Source: Henriciella algicola (GTDB lineage: Bacteria; Pseudomonadota; Alphaproteobacteria; Caulobacterales; Hyphomonadaceae). From it: a DNA stretch of 64,000 bases. The translations under genes were made by a program, and so were the position numbers. The notes under the pieces are model-generated. The model was not told where the DNA came from. It saw only the letters and a program-made list of their open reading frames with translations, and searched no databases. The DNA is taken from positions 434,001 to 498,000 of the forward strand of contig NZ_QWGA01000003.1 in assembly GCF_003576245.1 (NCBI RefSeq), read 5' to 3'. This document shows, piece by piece, positions 27,949 to 36,095 of the stretch (positions are counted from its first letter, which is position 1; every line of letters starts with the position of its first letter).

Positions 27949-28920
27949 TCAGGGCTTCAGGAGCGTCGAGCCAATCGTCTTGCCGCTCTCGATGGCGCGG
28001 TGTGCCTCGGCAGCATCTTCGAGCGCGAAGGTCTGGCCGATCTGCGCCTTAAGCGTGCCAGCGCGCATGGCACCGAACAGGGCGGCTGCACCGCGCTTGA
28101 GGCCCGCTTCGTCGGCAACGAAGTGGAATAGGCCCGGCCGGGTCATCACCAGCGACCCGCGTCGGTTCAGCTCGCCCGGGGCAAGCGGCTCGACCGCGCC
28201 TGAGGCGTTGCCATAAGTGACGAACCAGCCCCGGCTTTTCAGGCTGTCCAGCGATGCCTTGGCAGAGTCCTTGCCGACGCTGTCATAGGCAACATCGACG
28301 CCCTTGCCGTCGGTGAGCGCGCGCACGCGGCTCGCCACATCATCGCTCGACATGATGACCTCTGCAGCGCCTGACTTCTTGGCAAGCTCAGCCTTCTCGT
28401 CGCTCGACGTCACCGCGATCACGCGCACGCCCATCGAGGTCGCCCAAGGCACCAGCAGCGACCCCACCCCGCCGACAGGGGCCCAGACGAGCGCGGTCTC
28501 ACCAGGCTGCGCGCGGTAAACTTCAAACAGCAGCATCCACGCGGTCAGGCCCTTAAGCACGGTCGCCGCGCCCTCATCCTCGCTAATGCCGTCCGGCAGT
28601 TTCAGCATGCGCGAAGCCGGGCCGGTAAAATGCGTCGCATAGGTGCCCTGACCGAGATAGGTGACGCGGTCACCGACCTTCAGCGTCTCCACGCCCTCGC
28701 CGACAGTCTCCACTACACCAGCACCTTCCTGGCCCGGCGTGAAAGGCAGTTTGGCCGGGTAGAGGCCGGTGCGGAAATAAGTGTCGATGAAGTTGAGACC
28801 CGCCGCCGACTGGCGCACCAGAACCTCGCCGGGGCCTGGCTCTCGCGGCTCCATTTGTGTCTTTTTCAACACGTCCGGACCGCCAAGTTCGCTCATCTGA
28901 ATGCAATATGCGCCGCTCAT
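27949..28920 (-). CDS. Zinc-independent quinone oxidoreductase (Qor-like, MDR superfamily)
   Basis: 323 residues from the ATG at 28920 (AAGGA box); the frame extends further upstream, but that part is antisense to rnhB. Features are FIDTYFRTGLYP, GQEGAGVVETVGEGV, the nucleotide-binding VGGVGSLLVPWA and the QTFALEDAAEAHRAIESG tail. These match the NADPH:quinone oxidoreductase branch, without catalytic zinc ligands. It diverges from rnhB with 52 bp between the starts. Confidence 0.92.
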   Translation of the reverse strand: MSGAYCIQMSELGGPDVLKKTQMEPREPGPGEVLVRQSAAGLNFIDTYFRTGLYPAKLPFTPGQEGAGVVETVGEGVETLKVGDRVTYLGQGTYATHFTGPASRMLKLPDGISEDEGAATVLKGLTAWMLLFEVYRAQPGETALVWAPVGGVGSLLVPWATSMGVRVIAVTSSDEKAELAKKSGAAEVIMSSDDVASRVRALTDGKGVDVAYDSVGKDSAKASLDSLKSRGWFVTYGNASGAVEPLAPGELNRRGSLVMTRPGLFHFVADEAGLKRGAAALFGAMRAGTLKAQIGQTFALEDAAEAHRAIESGKTIGSTLLKP

Positions 28921-28972
28921 AAGGAAATCCTTCAGGAATCGTGGTTCTGTTTTCGTGATGAGGGACATAGCG

Positions 28973-29539
28973 ATGATCTGCGGCGTTGACGAGGCCGGAC
29001 GCGGACCATGGGCCGGCCCGGTGACGGCTGGCGCGGTTATTCTTGACCCGAGAAAGCCCATTGAGGGGCTGACAGATTCCAAGAAGATGACAGAGGCTGC
29101 GCGCGAAGCGCTGTATCCCGAGATCAAGGCAAAGGCCGTCGCGTTTGGTATTGGCTGGGCCAGCCCTCTCGAGGTCGACCAGCTCAATATCCGGGAAGCG
29201 ACCTTCGTCGCCATGACCAGAGCGATCGCGATCATGGGGCTTGTCCCCGGCGAGCTCATCATTGATGGCAATTGCACTCCAAAAGAACTGCCCTGCCCGG
29301 CCCGCGCCATCGTGAAGGGCGACCTGACAGAGCCTTCGATCTCTGCCGCCTCAATCCTTGCCAAGGTTGCCCGCGACAGGGCGATGGCAGAGCTTTGCCA
29401 CCGCTACCCCGGCTATGGCTTCAGTCAGCACAAGGGTTATGGCACGGCAGCCCATGCCGAGGCGCTCGAAACGCTTGGCCCCTGCGGCTGTCACCGCAAG
29501 AGCTTCGCGCCCGTCGCCCGCGCGCTGAAAGCCGCCTGA
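28973..29539 (+). CDS. rnhB: Ribonuclease HII
   Basis: 188 residues from the ATG at 28973, which has AGGGA upstream; an ATG at 28958 is an alternative that adds five residues. The catalytic DEDD set is visible: VDEAGRGPWAGPV (Asp6, Glu7), LIIDGN and KVARDRAM. The conserved GSQHKGYGT-type segment appears as FSQHKGYGTAAH. It cuts RNA of RNA-DNA hybrids and single ribonucleotides in DNA. Confidence 0.96.
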   Translation: MICGVDEAGRGPWAGPVTAGAVILDPRKPIEGLTDSKKMTEAAREALYPEIKAKAVAFGIGWASPLEVDQLNIREATFVAMTRAIAIMGLVPGELIIDGNCTPKELPCPARAIVKGDLTEPSISAASILAKVARDRAMAELCHRYPGYGFSQHKGYGTAAHAEALETLGPCGCHRKSFAPVARALKAA

Positions 29540-29636
29540 ACACCCCTCCCCCGACGCCACGTAACCCCTCGTGAACTGCCTGATTTGCGCCTAGTATGAG
29601 CGCAAACAGAAAAGTTCATCGGAGGAACGTCACACT

Positions 29637-31268
29637 ATGGGCGATAGCATCTATAATCTCGGCGATATGCTCGACGCCGTTGGCGCAGAACTAGGTGAGG
29701 AACACCCTGCCCTCATTCACGGCGACCGGGTCATAAGCTGGCCTGAAATGACAAAGCGCTCGAACAATCTTGCGCGGGAGCTGCGCGCGATGGGCGTTGA
29801 AACAGGCGACAAGGCCGGCTTCTATCTCCGCAATCAGCCAGAATATATGGAAGCGCTGGTTGCCTGCTTCAAAGCGCGCTTCACCCATGTGAACGTCAAT
29901 TATCGCTATCTTGACGATGAGCTGACCTATATTTTCGACAATTCGGACTCCGCCGTTGTCTTTTTCGACCGCGAGTTCCGCGAGCATGTCGAGCGCGTGC
30001 GTGACCGCCTGCCCAAGGTGAAAGTCTGGGTCGAGATTGGCGGCGATGGCTCGGATACGCCGGACTTCGCGGTCGATTATGAAACGCTGGCGGCCAAGGG
30101 CGATGGCAAGCCGCTCGGTATCGAGCGCTCCGACGATGATCTCATCTTCCTCTACACCGGCGGCACGACCGGCATGCCGAAAGGCGTGATGTGGAGCCAC
30201 AAGATCTGGCGCGAGAGCTCTCGCGAGTCGATGATCAAGATCTATGGCTCGGCGCCCGAGACGATGGCCGAGCATATTGCCTGGACGCATGAGGCCGGCA
30301 AGCATTCGCGCCAGCTACCTGCCTGCCCTCTGATGCACGGCACCGGCCTGTTCACCGCGATGGGCTCCATCATCGCTGGCGGCTGTATCGTGACGCTTCA
30401 GAACACCAAGACGTTCGACCCCGAAGAGCTCTGGTCCACGGTCGACCGGCGCGGCGTGACGGCAATGGCAATTGTGGGCGATGCGTTTGCGAAGCCCATG
30501 CTCCGCGTCCTCAACGAGAACCCTGGAAAATATGATCTTTCATCGGTCGCGACCATCACAAGCTCTGGCGTGATGTGGTCGATGGAGGTCAAGCGCGGCC
30601 TGATCGAGCACATGCCGCAGGTTGCCCTGATGGATAGCTTCGGGGCCTCTGAGGCGGTCGGTTTCGGCATGTCTGTGACCACGGCAGAAGGCACGCAGAA
30701 GACGGCCCGCTTCGAGATCGGCGACAATTGCAAGGTCTTCACCGAAGACCGAAAGGAAGTGAAAGCCGGCTCTGGCGAACCGGGTTTCATCGCACGCGGC
30801 GGGGCCGTTCCGCTCGGCTATTACAAGGATGCCGAGAAGACCAAGAAGACATTCTGGGAGGTCGATGGCGTTCGCTATGCCGTGCCGGGTGACTGGTGCA
30901 CGGTCGAGGAGGACGGCACGATCACGCTTCTTGGACGCGGCTCGAACTGTATCAACTCGGCGGGCGAGAAGATCTACCCCGAAGAAGTCGAAGAAGCCCT
31001 TAAGAATCATGACGCTGTGCGAGATGCGCTGGTCGTGGGCCTCGCCGATGAGAAATGGGGCCAGGCGGTGACAGCGGTTGTCGAGCTCAATGACGGTGCC
31101 TCTGTCGACGAAGACACGCTGCGCGCCTTCGTCCAGACACAGCTCGCCCGCTACAAGGCGCCAAAGCGTATCCTGTTCAAGGACAGCCTTGGCCGCGCGC
31201 CAAATGGCAAGGCAGACTACAAGTCGATCAAGTCGTTCGCGATGGACAGCCTCGGCGTGTCTGCCTGA
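29637..31268 (+). CDS. AMP-dependent acyl-CoA synthetase
   Basis: 543 residues with a strong GGAGG box. The P-loop-like A3 motif LYTGGTTGMPKGVMW is at about 172-186. The A5 region is MDSFGASEAVGFGMSV, the A8 hinge LLGRGSNCINSAGEKIYPEE, and the catalytic Lys is in the GRAPNGKADYK segment. This is the ANL superfamily that adenylates a carboxylate and transfers it to CoA. The sequence resembles medium/long-chain fatty acid or sterol side-chain ligases (FadD-type), but chain preference cannot be read from sequence alone. Confidence 0.92.
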   Translation: MGDSIYNLGDMLDAVGAELGEEHPALIHGDRVISWPEMTKRSNNLARELRAMGVETGDKAGFYLRNQPEYMEALVACFKARFTHVNVNYRYLDDELTYIFDNSDSAVVFFDREFREHVERVRDRLPKVKVWVEIGGDGSDTPDFAVDYETLAAKGDGKPLGIERSDDDLIFLYTGGTTGMPKGVMWSHKIWRESSRESMIKIYGSAPETMAEHIAWTHEAGKHSRQLPACPLMHGTGLFTAMGSIIAGGCIVTLQNTKTFDPEELWSTVDRRGVTAMAIVGDAFAKPMLRVLNENPGKYDLSSVATITSSGVMWSMEVKRGLIEHMPQVALMDSFGASEAVGFGMSVTTAEGTQKTARFEIGDNCKVFTEDRKEVKAGSGEPGFIARGGAVPLGYYKDAEKTKKTFWEVDGVRYAVPGDWCTVEEDGTITLLGRGSNCINSAGEKIYPEEVEEALKNHDAVRDALVVGLADEKWGQAVTAVVELNDGASVDEDTLRAFVQTQLARYKAPKRILFKDSLGRAPNGKADYKSIKSFAMDSLGVSA

Positions 31269-31592
31269 GGTTTCGCACGGGTAGATTTTCCGACCGGGTG
31301 AGCAGTTTTCATCCGGTCGGATAGTCGGCTGTTTTCATGGTGCACTGACGGTGTACTGGCGGTGTTTCTGCCAGTGTAGCGATCCACCCATTCGAGCCGC
31401 GCGATGAGCCTGCTCGCGGACGATTTGCCCGCTTTCCCGAGCTTCGGCCCGGCCCTGCCTGCAAACCTTGCGGAATTATCAGACAGCGCGCTCGCTTGTG
31501 GCAGATTTGGCCCTGTTCGATGTTCCCAATGACGCGAATCCGTTGACGGTGTCGCGTGCAACCAACCATCCGGCAAGAAAGAGAGCCAGGGA
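31269..31592. other. Intergenic region with a 12-bp stem-loop
   Basis: CCGACCGGGTGA (31291-31302) pairs with TCATCCGGTCGG (31310-31321) with one G-T wobble, 23 bp after the acyl-CoA synthetase stop, probably its terminator although no T-run follows. The remaining 270 bp hold no reading frame I trust. Short frames on both strands have no family resemblance. Confidence 0.6.
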
Positions 31593-31919
31593 ATGCAGAT
31601 CAGGCAAAAGGGCGGGCAGCTCAGCTATGGCAGCGCTTACAAACTCTTCTTCGTCGGCTGGGTCTGCGGCTGGGCCCTACTGATCATCCCGCTTTCTCTT
31701 GTCATGGTGATCATGACAGCAGGCGGAGGTACGACGATTGTAAATGGGGAGGCTTATTCCGGTCCGGGAGCCACATTGGCAATGCTGCCCATGATTATCT
31801 TTTTTCCCGTTTTCCTCGCCATTCATGGCCTTATCGCCGCTGCCGCGATGACGGCAGGCATCTGGCTCTACCGACGGGTGCGGCCGATCACGGTCAGCGG
31901 CAGCGAGGACGTTTTCTAG
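31593..31919 (+). CDS. Small two-TM membrane protein, hypothetical
   Basis: 108 residues with two long hydrophobic segments (about 18-42 and 62-92), separated by a Gly/Thr-rich loop (TAGGGTTIVNGEAYSGPG). Basic residues (LYRRVRP) follow the second segment. An in-to-in topology with the loop outside fits the charge distribution. No family recognised. It is followed after 83 bp by the alpha/beta hydrolase gene on the same strand. Confidence 0.7.
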   Translation: MQIRQKGGQLSYGSAYKLFFVGWVCGWALLIIPLSLVMVIMTAGGGTTIVNGEAYSGPGATLAMLPMIIFFPVFLAIHGLIAAAAMTAGIWLYRRVRPITVSGSEDVF

Positions 31920-32002
31920 GACTCGCTTGCCACCGGCCCTCGCCTTGATATCGCCGTGCCACTGTGGTGATAGCTACACAAGGTGGAGTTTGGGGGACGA
32001 TC

Positions 32003-33739
32003 ATGAAGCGTGTTCTGATCTGGGGCTTCTTTTTCATTTTGGCAGGTCTGGCGGGCGCCATTGGCTGGTTCGTTATCCAGCCAAAGACCACCATGCATCA
32101 CCCCGATTTCGGCAATGATTGCACCGAGCTCGTCGACGAGGCGACCGAGAACGCCGTCGACTGCGTTCGCGTCTTCTTCGGCACCAATCGCAAAGTCGTG
32201 ACCGATGGCACGGCCCCGGGCGAGGATGACGAAGTTGATACGAAGGATGTCGTCGCAGAGGACAGCGAAACCCTGGCGCTAGGCCGGGCTGATATCTGGC
32301 TTCCGAAGCTGATCGAGGAAGGTGGCTCACGTGAGCGCGGCGAGACGCCTTTCCTGAAAGGCGAGCCCCCTGAAGAGCCGAGCGAACTGGCGAAATACGC
32401 CCTCATCACCCGCATCACGGCGGCCGGTCAGGAACGCTTTCTGAGCCAGCTCGATGACGCGCTGATCGATCGCGATTCCTACTCGCTTCTCCTCTTCGTG
32501 CATGGCTTCAACACACCGTTTGAGGATGCATTGATCCGGTCTGCCCAGCTCTCGACCGACTTGTCACGCCGCGATGTCTTCGATGTCGGTGTGCCGGTGC
32601 TGTTCAGCTGGCCATCTGCGGGCAATGTCTCGCTTGACGATTATCAGGGCGACCGCGACCGGTCTCTCGCCTCAGCGGCCTATCTTGAGCAATTTCTCGA
32701 GCTGCTGACCGCCAATGCCGATGTCGACCGGATCAACATCGTCGCCCATTCCATGGGCAACCGGGTGCTGACGCAGGCACTTGAAGATTTCGCGGCCGAT
32801 TATCTCGAAACCCATGGCGAGAGCGGCATCGAATTCCGGATCATCCTGGTTGCCGCCGATGTGGACCGCGAGATCTTCGACGCAACGGCTGGCATCATCG
32901 ACAATATGCGCGCCAACATCACGATCTATACATCTGACGCGGACAAGGCGCTGCAGGTCTCAAACATCGTGAACCAGAAGATGCGCCTCGGCGATACAGA
33001 CACCAACCGGCCCTATATTCGCGAAAACGAGTCGTATCAGACAGTGGATGCGACGGGCGTCGCGACCGAGCTGTTCGGCCTTGGCCACAACTATTATTCC
33101 GACAATCCCTTCATCCTTGGCGACATGCTGTGCGCCATGGCGCAAGCCAACCCCGAAGCGCGCGCGCTGGAGCGGCTTCGCTATGCAGGCACGCCTGATG
33201 GCCTCGAATATTTCCGGGTGCGCCCGGATATCGAGCCCGGCTATGAAGAATGCTCGCTGTACCGCGATGCTTTCCCGCTAACGGATATATCACAAGCGCC
33301 TGAAGCCGACGTTCCGCAGCCAATGGCGCCGCCGCCGCCTCCACCTGCTTCGACCGATACCGATAGTATGCCAGAGCCAGGCGCGCGCAGCGTTGAACCC
33401 GGCGCGCCAGAGGACGAGACCATCACCTATCTGGTCGAGGATCGCGCAAGCTTCCGTCCCGTCGACTTTTCTGGTGAGCTGATGCTGGCGCTGGCCCGCG
33501 GTGAACCGATCGAAGTCCGCGTTGACACTTACACCGATACACTTCTCGCAGAGGATGACAGCCGTGCGATGACAGCACTCTGGGCCGCAGAGGTGGTTGA
33601 GTTGCTGGTTCTGCTCGATGTCGACCCGTCCATCATCACCGTGACAGCACATGGCGAGGATGACCTTGCCGTTGTGACTGAAGACGGCGTTGACGAGGTT
33701 CAGAACCGGCGTGTCGTGGTGACCGTGGTGTATGAATAG
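32003..33739 (+). CDS. DUF900-type alpha/beta hydrolase with OmpA-like C-terminal domain
   Basis: 578 residues from an ATG after GGGGGACG. One N-terminal membrane anchor (about 5-25) is followed by VRVFFGTNRKV, the DUF900 entry motif. The hydrolase core (about 150-350) has LLFVHGFNTPFEDAL and the nucleophile elbow IVAHSMGNRVL. A Pro-rich linker (about 440-470) leads to a C-terminal domain that looks OmpA-like: VDTYTD near its start and a late TEDGVDEVQNRRVVVTV. The arginine normally used to hold diaminopimelate seems replaced by Trp in MTALWAAEVV. This predicts an inner-membrane-anchored periplasmic hydrolase that may contact peptidoglycan. Confidence 0.85.
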   Translation: MKRVLIWGFFFILAGLAGAIGWFVIQPKTTMHHPDFGNDCTELVDEATENAVDCVRVFFGTNRKVVTDGTAPGEDDEVDTKDVVAEDSETLALGRADIWLPKLIEEGGSRERGETPFLKGEPPEEPSELAKYALITRITAAGQERFLSQLDDALIDRDSYSLLLFVHGFNTPFEDALIRSAQLSTDLSRRDVFDVGVPVLFSWPSAGNVSLDDYQGDRDRSLASAAYLEQFLELLTANADVDRINIVAHSMGNRVLTQALEDFAADYLETHGESGIEFRIILVAADVDREIFDATAGIIDNMRANITIYTSDADKALQVSNIVNQKMRLGDTDTNRPYIRENESYQTVDATGVATELFGLGHNYYSDNPFILGDMLCAMAQANPEARALERLRYAGTPDGLEYFRVRPDIEPGYEECSLYRDAFPLTDISQAPEADVPQPMAPPPPPPASTDTDSMPEPGARSVEPGAPEDETITYLVEDRASFRPVDFSGELMLALARGEPIEVRVDTYTDTLLAEDDSRAMTALWAAEVVELLVLLDVDPSIITVTAHGEDDLAVVTEDGVDEVQNRRVVVTVVYE

Positions 33740-33757
33740 GGGCGGGCCTGTTCAAAA

Positions 33758-33880
33758 GAGCCCCCTTCGACCCGCATTCGCGGGCCACTTCCCCCGCAAG
33801 CGGGGGAAGAAGGACCACCATCGGCGTGATGCCTTCCTCCCCCGTTTACGGGGGAGGTGCCCGGCAGGGCGGAGGGGGCC
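33758..33880 (+). repeat. 123-bp structured intergenic repeat, copy A
   Basis: It begins GAGCCCCCTTCGACCCGCAT and ends GGGCGGAGGGGGCC. Short terminal inverted ends (GCCCCC/GGGGGC) enclose hairpins CCCGC/GCGGG, CTTCCCCCGC/GCGGGGGAAG and CCTCCCCCGT/ACGGGGGAGG, then GCCC/GGGC. The 25-30 bp between the second and third hairpins differ between copies. Copies B (41177-41298) and C (47876-47998) have the same orientation. It lies between the hydrolase and ttcA genes. Confidence 0.9.
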
Positions 33881-33943
33881 TTTCGCCCACAACATGAAAG
33901 CTTTCCTTCCCCATCACACCTTCGCCATGGCATAGACGCCCTC

Positions 33944-34822
33944 ATGGCTGACGATGTGATGACGGGGATGGTCCCGCCGCTTTTTGCCGATGTGCCGAAA
34001 AGCGTGTCCTTCAAGAAATTGCGCAAGCGGATCGTGCGCAGCGCGCTGCAGGCGGTGGACCAGTATGGCATGGTTGACCGGGCCCGCACGGGCGAGCCGC
34101 CGAAATGGCTGATCTGCCTGTCAGGCGGCAAGGACTCCTATGGCCTGCTGGCCGCGCTGATCGACCTGAAATGGCAGGGCGCGCTTCCGGTGGAGCTGAT
34201 TGCCTGCAACCTCGATCAGGGACAGCCCGGTTTCCCAAAACATGTCCTGCCGGAATGGCTGGACAGGGTGGGCGTCAAATACAGGATCGAGACCGAAGAC
34301 ACCTATTCGATCGTGACCGAAAAAGTGCCGGAGAACCGGACTTTCTGTTCGATGTGTTCGCGCCTTCGCCGGGGCATTCTCTACCGCATTGCGCGCGAGG
34401 AAGGCTGTGAGGCCATCGTGCTCGGCCATCACCGCGACGATGCGCTCGAGACCTTCATGATGAACCTCATCCATGGGGGCCGGATGGCAGCGATGCCGCC
34501 AAAGCTGCTCAATGATGCGGGCGATCTTTTCGTGCTGCGCCCGCTGATCACCTGCGCCGAAGACGACCTTGCCAAGTTTGCCGAGGCGATGGAATTTCCG
34601 ATCATCCCTTGCAACCTCTGTGGGTCGCAGGACGGGCTGCAGCGTCAGGCCATGAAGGCCATGCTGGATGAGTGGGAGCGCAAGAAGCCTGGCGTGCGGC
34701 AAGTGATGGCGCACGCGCTGGCGACCGTGCGGCCAAGCCATCTGCACGATCCGCGCGTCTTCGACTTTGCGGGCCTGGCGCTGGGCGGCACCGGTGAGGA
34801 CGATCCGAACGTGCCGTTCTAA
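33944..34822 (+). CDS. ttcA: tRNA 2-thiocytidine biosynthesis protein TtcA
   Basis: 292 residues from the ATG at 33944; the frame is open back into repeat copy A, but the ATG there would add a non-conserved leader. PP-loop [13 protein letters not shown] (about 58-69), then the Fe-S cysteines [13 protein letters not shown] and [14 protein letters not shown] with [10 protein letters not shown] between them. TtcA thiolates C32 in tRNA using a [4Fe-4S] cluster; the CxxC pair and third cysteine are present. No obvious operon partner. Confidence 0.95.
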   Translation: MADDVMTGMVPPLFADVPKSVSFKKLRKRIVRSALQAVDQYGMVDRARTGEPPKWLICLSGGKDSYGLLAALIDLKWQGALPVELIACNLDQGQPGFPKHVLPEWLDRVGVKYRIETEDTYSIVTEKVPENRTFCSMCSRLRRGILYRIAREEGCEAIVLGHHRDDALETFMMNLIHGGRMAAMPPKLLNDAGDLFVLRPLITCAEDDLAKFAEAMEFPIIPCNLCGSQDGLQRQAMKAMLDEWERKKPGVRQVMAHALATVRPSHLHDPRVFDFAGLALGGTGEDDPNVPF

Positions 34823-34836
34823 ACGGCCCTCTCCCG

Positions 34837-35055
34837 CTAGTCGCCGGCCCAGCCGAACACATCCTCCAGCCCGACGCCAAAGACGCGAGAGATGCGGAAG
34901 GCGCTTTCCAGCGAGGGGGAGTAGCGCCCCTGCTCTATCGCAATAATGGTCTGGCGGGTGACGCCGATCGCTTCACCGAGAGCGGCCTGTGACATCGCCC
35001 CGTGGGCTTCGCGTAGCTCCTTGACCCGGTTTGTGATGGGGGGACGCTTGGCCAT
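34837..35055 (-). CDS. Small XRE/Cro-type transcriptional regulator
   Basis: 72 residues, little more than a helix-turn-helix: MSQAALGEAIGVTRQTIIAI (about 21-40) and EQGRYSPSLESAFRIS, ending FGVGLEDVFGW. This matches the compact regulators (YozG-like) that are often paired with small membrane proteins. Last of three genes on the minus strand, 4 bp after the DERD-motif membrane protein gene, so it is probably co-transcribed and may autoregulate the unit through the inverted repeat at 35949-36010. Confidence 0.9.
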   Translation of the reverse strand: MAKRPPITNRVKELREAHGAMSQAALGEAIGVTRQTIIAIEQGRYSPSLESAFRISRVFGVGLEDVFGWAGD

Positions 35056-35059
35056 CGGC

Positions 35060-35482
35060 TCAGACCTCGGCGCGGTAATAGACGATGCGGGCGGCGTATT
35101 CTGCGATCTGCGAAACCATCAGGACGCCGAAGGCCGCGTGGAAAAGCTGGTTGCCATCATAATTGATGAGGTAGCCGCCAAGCGCACTGATGAGGCCAAT
35201 GCCGAGCACGAGACCGGCAATGTTGCCGGCGCGGGCGGCCACGAGCTTGTCGCGTTCATCCATCATGTCATCGGCTTCTGAAGGTCTGCTGACAGCAATT
35301 ACGATGTGGCCGATGATCGACAGCACCACGATTACCACGATGTAGACGACAACGAGTGGCAGGACGGGCGGTGCGAGCTGCTCCAGCCCTTCCGACATGG
35401 CGGCGACCGTCCTGAAGTAGAAAGCCATCCCAGCGATCATGATGAGCCCCATGACCCAGGCGGATTTTTCGTGAAAAGACAT
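35060..35482 (-). CDS. Four-TM membrane protein with DERD motif (DUF2178-like)
   Basis: 140 residues with four hydrophobic segments (about 9-27, 40-64, 88-108, 113-132). A cytoplasmic loop carries MMDERDKLVAARAGNIAG. The same loop, DERDRIINMKAA, occurs in the next gene upstream, so the two are paralogues in tandem. I associate this architecture with DUF2178-like membrane proteins next to small XRE regulators, but that assignment is from memory. Function unknown. Confidence 0.75.
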   Translation of the reverse strand: MSFHEKSAWVMGLIMIAGMAFYFRTVAAMSEGLEQLAPPVLPLVVVYIVVIVVLSIIGHIVIAVSRPSEADDMMDERDKLVAARAGNIAGLVLGIGLISALGGYLINYDGNQLFHAAFGVLMVSQIAEYAARIVYYRAEV

Positions 35483-35512
35483 GTTTGAAGTCCTTGAGTT
35501 GGCTGGGGTGGC

Positions 35513-35932
35513 TCAGACGGCCATCTGGTAGAAGCGGATCTTGGCGCCCGCCTCGAGCAGGGTCGCAGCAAGCTGGATGGCGACAATCGCATAGAGCGCG
35601 TCCCATTTGCTCAGGTCGAAGACGAAGATGAGCAGGATGAGGCCGGTCAGCGCGAACCCGTAGAGATGCATGGTCGGCAGGGCCGCCTTCATGTTGATAA
35701 TGCGGTCACGCTCATCGCTTGGCGCTTCGGCGTCTTTCGGGTCGCGCGCCGCGATGACGATGGCGCCGATGGTCATGAGAATGAACCAGGCAATGTAGGC
35801 GATGATGACCGGCCCGGCGGACTCTGCCGGTGAGCCTTCCCCTATCTGGCCGACATACCAGTAACCGAGCGCGGCAAGCGTCAGCGCCGTGGCGACAACG
35901 ATGATCCAGTTGAACTTTTCCCTGAAAGACAT
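35513..35932 (-). CDS. Four-TM membrane protein, tandem paralogue of the next gene
   Basis: 139 residues from the ATG at 35932; the frame upstream runs into the operator-like repeat and is not used. Starts MSFREKFNWIIVV, close to MSFHEKSAWVMGL of its neighbour. It has four membrane segments and the loop PSDERDRIINMKAA. First gene of the three-gene unit, directly behind the AT-rich inverted repeat. Confidence 0.78.
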   Translation of the reverse strand: MSFREKFNWIIVVATALTLAALGYWYVGQIGEGSPAESAGPVIIAYIAWFILMTIGAIVIAARDPKDAEAPSDERDRIINMKAALPTMHLYGFALTGLILLIFVFDLSKWDALYAIVAIQLAATLLEAGAKIRFYQMAV

Positions 35933-35948
35933 GGGAGCCTTCCTTTCG

Positions 35949-36010
35949 TGTAAAAAATATCTGACACGACAGGTAGTCAAAGATTTTTGACCTGTCAATT
36001 ATTTTTTACA
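35949..36010. promoter_or_regulatory. AT-rich inverted repeat, probable operator/promoter of the XRE cassette
   Basis: Arms TGTAAAAAATATCTGACA (35949-35966) and the complement of TGTCAATTATTTTTTACA (35993-36010) agree at 16 of 18 positions around a 26-bp spacer. Inside, GACAGGT...TCAAA is repeated inverted (TTTGACCTGTC). On the minus strand TTGACA and TTGACT can serve as -35 boxes. It ends 17 bp before the first cassette start and contrasts sharply with the GC-rich surroundings. Confidence 0.65.
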
Positions 36011-36029
36011 AGCATGGGAAATGTCCGCT

Positions 36030-36054
36030 TCATCCTTCGGCAGGCTCAGGATGA
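36030..36054. repeat. Short dispersed palindrome (TCCTTCG...GCTCAGGATGA type), copy 1
   Basis: TCATCCT and AGGATGA form a hairpin around TCGGCAGGCTC. The core is shared with 41138-41163 in this window and resembles a very common short intergenic repeat of alphaproteobacteria. Confidence 0.65.
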
Positions 36055-36095
36055 GGTGGCGATTGGCTTGGAGGTCAGTTCGGTGAGGCGTTCGC

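Noticed and set aside
31309-31569. Minus-strand frame of about 86 codons after the acyl-CoA synthetase
   Set aside because: No signal, no motifs, overlaps a stem-loop; judged non-coding.
33857-33943. Upstream start for ttcA inside repeat copy A
   Set aside because: The leader would be encoded by the repeat and is not like any TtcA N-terminus; the ATG at 33944 gives the normal length.
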